A stretch of DNA of 64,000 nucleotides from Loxodes magnus (lineage: Eukaryota; Ciliophora; Karyorelictea; Loxodida; Loxodidae): NCBI GenBank assembly GCA_946699065.1, contig CAMPDV010000201.1, forward strand, positions 248,001-312,000, given 5' to 3'. Made by a program: the position numbers and the translations under genes. The first letter of the stretch is position 1; each line of letters opens with the position of its first letter. Below are positions 63,110-64,000 of this stretch, one piece after another. The notes under the pieces were generated by a model. That model was given only the letters and a program-made list of their open reading frames with translations, made no database searches and was not told the origin of the DNA.

Positions 63110-63713
63110 ATAAGGATTTTTAATCTAGTTTTTAGAGTTTCTTATAGATCAATTTCCATTAATTTCTAATTAAATTCGTTAATTGCATGCTATATGTTTA
63201 GAGCTTCTTTGTTTAGCTGGAGTATTTTTTTCCTGTATAGTTTACCGTCATGAATGTCATAGATCCTGAAAATATTTTCCCATTATCTTTCTACTATTTT
63301 CTTTATTTACATTAGAAATGGAAGTAGCTCCTAACTTCGTGCCCTAATCGCTTGCAGTATCAACATCTCATTATTTTCCAATAGGAAATATAATTTGTTG
63401 TAGGCTGTTGCTCTACATCCATCGGATCATTCATCTACATTTTTTGCAGTAATATGCTTTCAATTAACTCTGCGAATTTATTAAATTTTAATTAAATTAT
63501 TCTATCCTAATAATTCCAAGCTATTTATTTTCTTTTTCTTATGAATTAATCATCAGATCAGATGTTCAATTTTTCTTTCTAGTTCTTGTACAGTTCTAAA
63601 AGTTTAAAATTTTCTAATTACATGACTTGGAGTCCTTATAGTGTTTCTTATTAACCGTAACTTGACTAAGATAATTCCTTTTGAGAAGATATATTTTACT
63701 TGTAATTTTCCAT
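63110..63713 (-). CDS. ORF1p-like protein of a CK element (singleton)
   Basis: The ATG at 63713 gives MENYKQNISSQKELSQSSYG. A Gln/Lys-rich coiled region (NFKLLELYKNQKEKLNIW) leads to the knuckle CWYCKRLGHEVRSY, canonical except that the last Cys is Tyr. The Trp codon in it is TGA. A following stretch in another frame, RIYDIHDGKLYRKKILQL, matches the RIYVTIEGRIYRRRIF motif at 26.2 kb. The flanks TTATATGCTATAA and TTATACGTTATAA (11 of 13) may be the target-site duplication. No repeat tail is seen. Confidence 0.6.
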
Positions 63714-64000
63714 TTTATATGCTATAATATCTGTCAATAATTCTTCATTCTTCACTCTTTTATTAATAATATGTAAGACTTGGAATACTTTCTTAAGAAT
63801 TAATAATTTCTGTGATATTTCAAATATTTAAAAAAGGAAATAAAGATGATTGAAAAAACTGACTATCTATAACTCTTATTAATACTATTCAAAATTATAT
63901 CATTAAGCTTTAACAAAAATACTTTACAATTTTAATTATTAGAGAAAGTAGATTCACCCTTCTTAAATGGGATTCACGAAAAAAGATAGACTACATAATA

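Overview
This is a very AT-rich (roughly 80 % A+T by eye), gene-poor stretch of a ciliate nuclear genome. Two kinds of evidence show that UAA and UAG are read as Gln and UGA as Trp: paralogous copies inside the window put TAA or TAG opposite CAA and TGA opposite TGG at conserved positions, and the WD40 and cysteine-rich genes only read through under that code. The apparent ends of the host genes are also TGA, so UGA seems to be both Trp and stop. That matches the karyorelictean code (for example Loxodes) better than Tetrahymena or Paramecium; the organism assignment is inference. Because almost no codon is an unconditional stop, an open frame proves nothing here. Frames were called from protein composition, motifs, and agreement between copies.

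Host genes. Three are convincing, all on the minus strand. The first, at 32733..35052, encodes a RING-like / coiled-coil / pentapeptide / WD40 protein of 762 aa with a 31-nt intron. The second, at 36340..37300, is a shorter WD40 neighbour. The third, at 53056..57953, encodes a secreted or membrane protein of about 1,624 aa with a signal peptide, a LamG-like region, a long furin-like cysteine-rich region, a multi-span membrane region and a Gln/Glu-rich tail, with a 23-nt intron.

Mobile sequence. The rest is dominated by small retroelements not matched to any named family. About 15 copies or fragments (called CK elements here) are 0.8-1.0 kb long. Each carries one ORF1p-like protein: a coiled coil, then a CX2CX4HX4C zinc knuckle or a decayed version of it, then a short conserved tail. 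In the best-bounded copies the start codon lies 5-7 bases from the 5' end, and many end in a hairpin plus a short-repeat tail. Several are flanked by 16-22 bp target-site duplications. No reverse transcriptase is visible, so they look like non-autonomous LINE-type elements mobilised in trans. Subfamilies: A (26552..27381 and 30094..30927), B (about 5.1, 25.6, 46.4, 49.1, 60.2 and 61.8 kb), C (7.2, 37.7, 42.2 and 52.5 kb plus a stub at 25.2 kb), D (10.5 and 42.8 kb), and singletons at 51.6 and 63.1 kb.

A second retroposon family is a 307-308 bp, relatively GC-rich, apparently non-coding SINE-like element. It has two copies in opposite orientation (31672..31979 and 48330..48636), each with a perfect 15-17 bp target-site duplication. 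Both copies have a 3' hairpin in which the stem differs but pairing and the GAAG loop are kept. A third family (F, three copies near 8.6, 40.7 and 61.5 kb) encodes an unidentified protein; one copy is split by a CK element.

Between these lie long AT-rich stretches in which little can be read, plus a few blocks that look coding but were not identified.
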